NCBI GenBank assembly: GCA_035250505.1
Contig: DATFFC010000141.1
Span: 1-7,295 of the forward strand
DNA: 7,295 nucleotides
Reading direction: 5' to 3'
From: DASSBQ01 sp035250505
Lineage (GTDB): Bacteria > Nitrospirota > Nitrospiria > Nitrospirales > Nitrospiraceae
Shown here: in pieces, positions 6,326 to 7,295 of the stretch
Position numbering within the stretch: the stretch's first letter is position 1
Layout: each line of letters starts with the position of its first letter
The notes under the pieces: generated by a model
Databases searched by the model: none
The model's input: the letters and a program-made list of their open reading frames with translations, nothing else
Told to the model about the DNA's origin: nothing
Made by a program: the position numbers and the translations under genes

Positions 6326-6357
6326 GAGAGTTGCCCATCAAAAGTCGGCAACTTTTT
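6326..6357 (+). terminator. Rho-independent terminator after the PilZ gene
   Basis: AGTTGCC (6329-6335) and GGCAACT (6347-6353) form a perfect 7-bp stem with an 11-base loop, followed at once by a run of T (6353-6357). Weaker A-T and G-T pairs between 6325-6328 and the T run can extend it. It lies about 60 bases after the PilZ stop in the right orientation. Confidence 0.8.
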
Positions 6358-6424
6358 CCCCCATCGGCAGCTTCCTCACCAGCGAGCCTGCGCGCCCCTT
6401 CCAAGAAATCCCATCTAAACGATG

Positions 6425-6479
6425 GTCTGCCGGCGGGATTGCAATGGCGCAGGTCTTGCTACGTCTCCGCCGGGCAGAC
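6425..6479. repeat. Inverted repeat framing the sigma-54 promoter match
   Basis: GTCTGCCGGCGG (6425-6436) pairs with CCGCCGGGCAGAC (6467-6479), 12 pairs with one extra G on the right arm. The 30-base interior holds the -24/-12 element and also short arms GCAA (6441-6444) and TTGC (6456-6459). The right arm ends 14 bases before the epimerase ribosome binding site. It could be an operator or fold as a cruciform or as RNA in read-through transcripts. Confidence 0.55.
6445..6460 (+). promoter_or_regulatory. Sigma-54 (-24/-12) promoter upstream of the epimerase gene
   Basis: TGGCGCAGGTCTTGCT matches the RpoN consensus TGGCACG-N4-TTGCW at all but two of the constrained positions. The invariant GG and GC have the required spacing. 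The -12 C is at 6459, so transcription would begin near 6471, giving a leader of about 35 bases before the ATG at 6506. Sigma-54 promoters need an enhancer-binding activator; a 7-base inverted repeat TCGTACC (6267-6273) / GGTACGA (6313-6319) upstream could be a binding site but is weak evidence. Confidence 0.6.
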
Positions 6480-6505
6480 TCGCCGGCTTCATCAAGGATA
6501 GAGAC

Positions 6506-7295
6506 ATGCAAATCACCGTACCTGTCAAACGACCATACGTCATCATTACGGGGGGAGCCGGGTTCATCGGGAGCCATCTCTCCAACGCTTTTCTCGCTCG
6601 AGGAGCCCACGTCCTGATCCTGACAAGACATCCCGCAAGTCCGCGGGCACAGCGCCTGTCACAGCAAGGTGCTCGCATGATTGCGTGCGACCTTTCCAGG
6701 CCCGATGGACTGCCATGCATGGACGAGGTGCCTGCCGGCGCACGGTTGATTCATTTGGCCGCCGATGTATCGGTGAACGGGCCGGGACTCTGGGCCTCAA
6801 ACGTGGAGGGCACCAAGCGGGCTCTGGACCTGGCGCGCGCGATTCAGGCCTCTCATGTCACGGTGGCCAGCAGCATCGAGGCGCTGGGGTTGGGATCCGA
6901 TGAGGAAGGCCCCCTCGGGGAGGCAGCCTCCTGTCGGCCGGTCTCCCAGTACGGAATGTCCAAGGTCAGAGCGGAAGAAATCGCGGCCGAATGGAGATCG
7001 CCGGGCGGCACAGCGGCGCTCATCCTCCGCATTGGAAATATCTATGGGCCGGGAAGCGCGTGGCTACTGGAGCCGGTCTTATCAGCCCTGCTGACTCCGG
7101 AGACGGTGCGGCATGCCTGGCCGCAGCTGCGCGGGCGCCGATTCCAGCCTCTCCATGTGGCGGATCTCGTCAACGGAATGACGCGAGCGATCGACCACGA
7201 TTTGACGGGGCTGTACCACATAACCGGCGAAGAAGCGACGACCATCGACGACTATGCGCGCAAGCTGGCTCGACTGCTCGGGCTGTCCGGTGCGC
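6506..7295 (+). CDS. NAD-dependent epimerase/dehydratase, extended SDR family (3' end outside window)
   Basis: The reading frame is open from ATG 6506 to the window edge, giving 263 residues; the stop codon is outside. The product has a Rossmann NAD(P)-binding motif ITGGAGFIGSHL (residues 14-25), HLAADVSV (83-90), VASSIEALG (120-128) with a likely catalytic Ser, the YxxxK pair as YGMSK (Tyr149, Lys153), and RIGNIYGPGS (175-184). These are the marks of extended short-chain dehydrogenases acting on nucleotide sugars, such as UDP-glucose 4-epimerase relatives, though some members act on other substrates. Ribosome site AAGGA at 6494-6498 is seven bases from the ATG. A sigma-54 promoter match lies just upstream and the previous gene ends in a terminator, so it starts its own unit. 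Surface polysaccharide or flagellin glycosylation is a reasonable guess given the setting; the substrate cannot be read from the sequence. Confidence 0.92.
   Translation, partial: MQITVPVKRPYVIITGGAGFIGSHLSNAFLARGAHVLILTRHPASPRAQRLSQQGARMIACDLSRPDGLPCMDEVPAGARLIHLAADVSVNGPGLWASNVEGTKRALDLARAIQASHVTVASSIEALGLGSDEEGPLGEAASCRPVSQYGMSKVRAEEIAAEWRSPGGTAALILRIGNIYGPGSAWLLEPVLSALLTPETVRHAWPQLRGRRFQPLHVADLVNGMTRAIDHDLTGLYHITGEEATTIDDYARKLARLLGLSGA

Overview
The window comes from a GC-rich, flagellated Gram-negative-type bacterium. The csrA-fliW pair after what looks like a flagellar hook-protein gene, a cytoplasmic multi-domain hybrid kinase, and an HD-GYP protein with a DUF3391-type N-terminus together suggest Nitrospirota (Nitrospira-like). 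That assignment rests on gene content and protein style only; no phylogenetic marker is present.

Layout. Positions 1-840 are the tail of a flagellar operon on the + strand: the last 30 codons of a gene that is probably flgL, then csrA and fliW in tight succession. Positions 841-1280 hold no convincing gene, only GC-rich hairpins and a degenerate direct repeat. Positions 1281-5329 are a two-gene unit on the - strand, transcribed from right to left. An HD-GYP c-di-GMP phosphodiesterase-type protein comes first, and its stop codon overlaps the GTG start of a 930-residue PAS-PAS-HisKA-HATPase-REC-REC-Hpt hybrid kinase. Positions 5330-5563 are a divergent control region with a sigma-28-like promoter, a tiny leader ORF that overlaps it, and a strong inverted repeat. 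Positions 5564-6265 encode a YcgR/PilZ-type c-di-GMP receptor on the + strand, closed by a rho-independent terminator. Positions 6266-6505 contain a good sigma-54 (-24/-12) promoter match framed by a GC-rich inverted repeat. From 6506 to the end runs a truncated NAD-dependent epimerase/dehydratase gene.

How the genes fit together. The theme is motility control at two levels. CsrA and its protein antagonist FliW form the post-transcriptional switch that ties flagellin translation to flagellar assembly. The divergent HD-GYP and PilZ genes give a c-di-GMP remover and a c-di-GMP reader of the flagellar-brake type. The hybrid kinase, translationally coupled to the HD-GYP protein, would be a sensory input, with its terminal Hpt passing phosphate to a regulator encoded elsewhere. 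The sugar-nucleotide-type epimerase could serve surface polysaccharide or flagellin glycosylation, but nothing in the window fixes its substrate. No mobile element, CRISPR array, tRNA or rRNA was seen.
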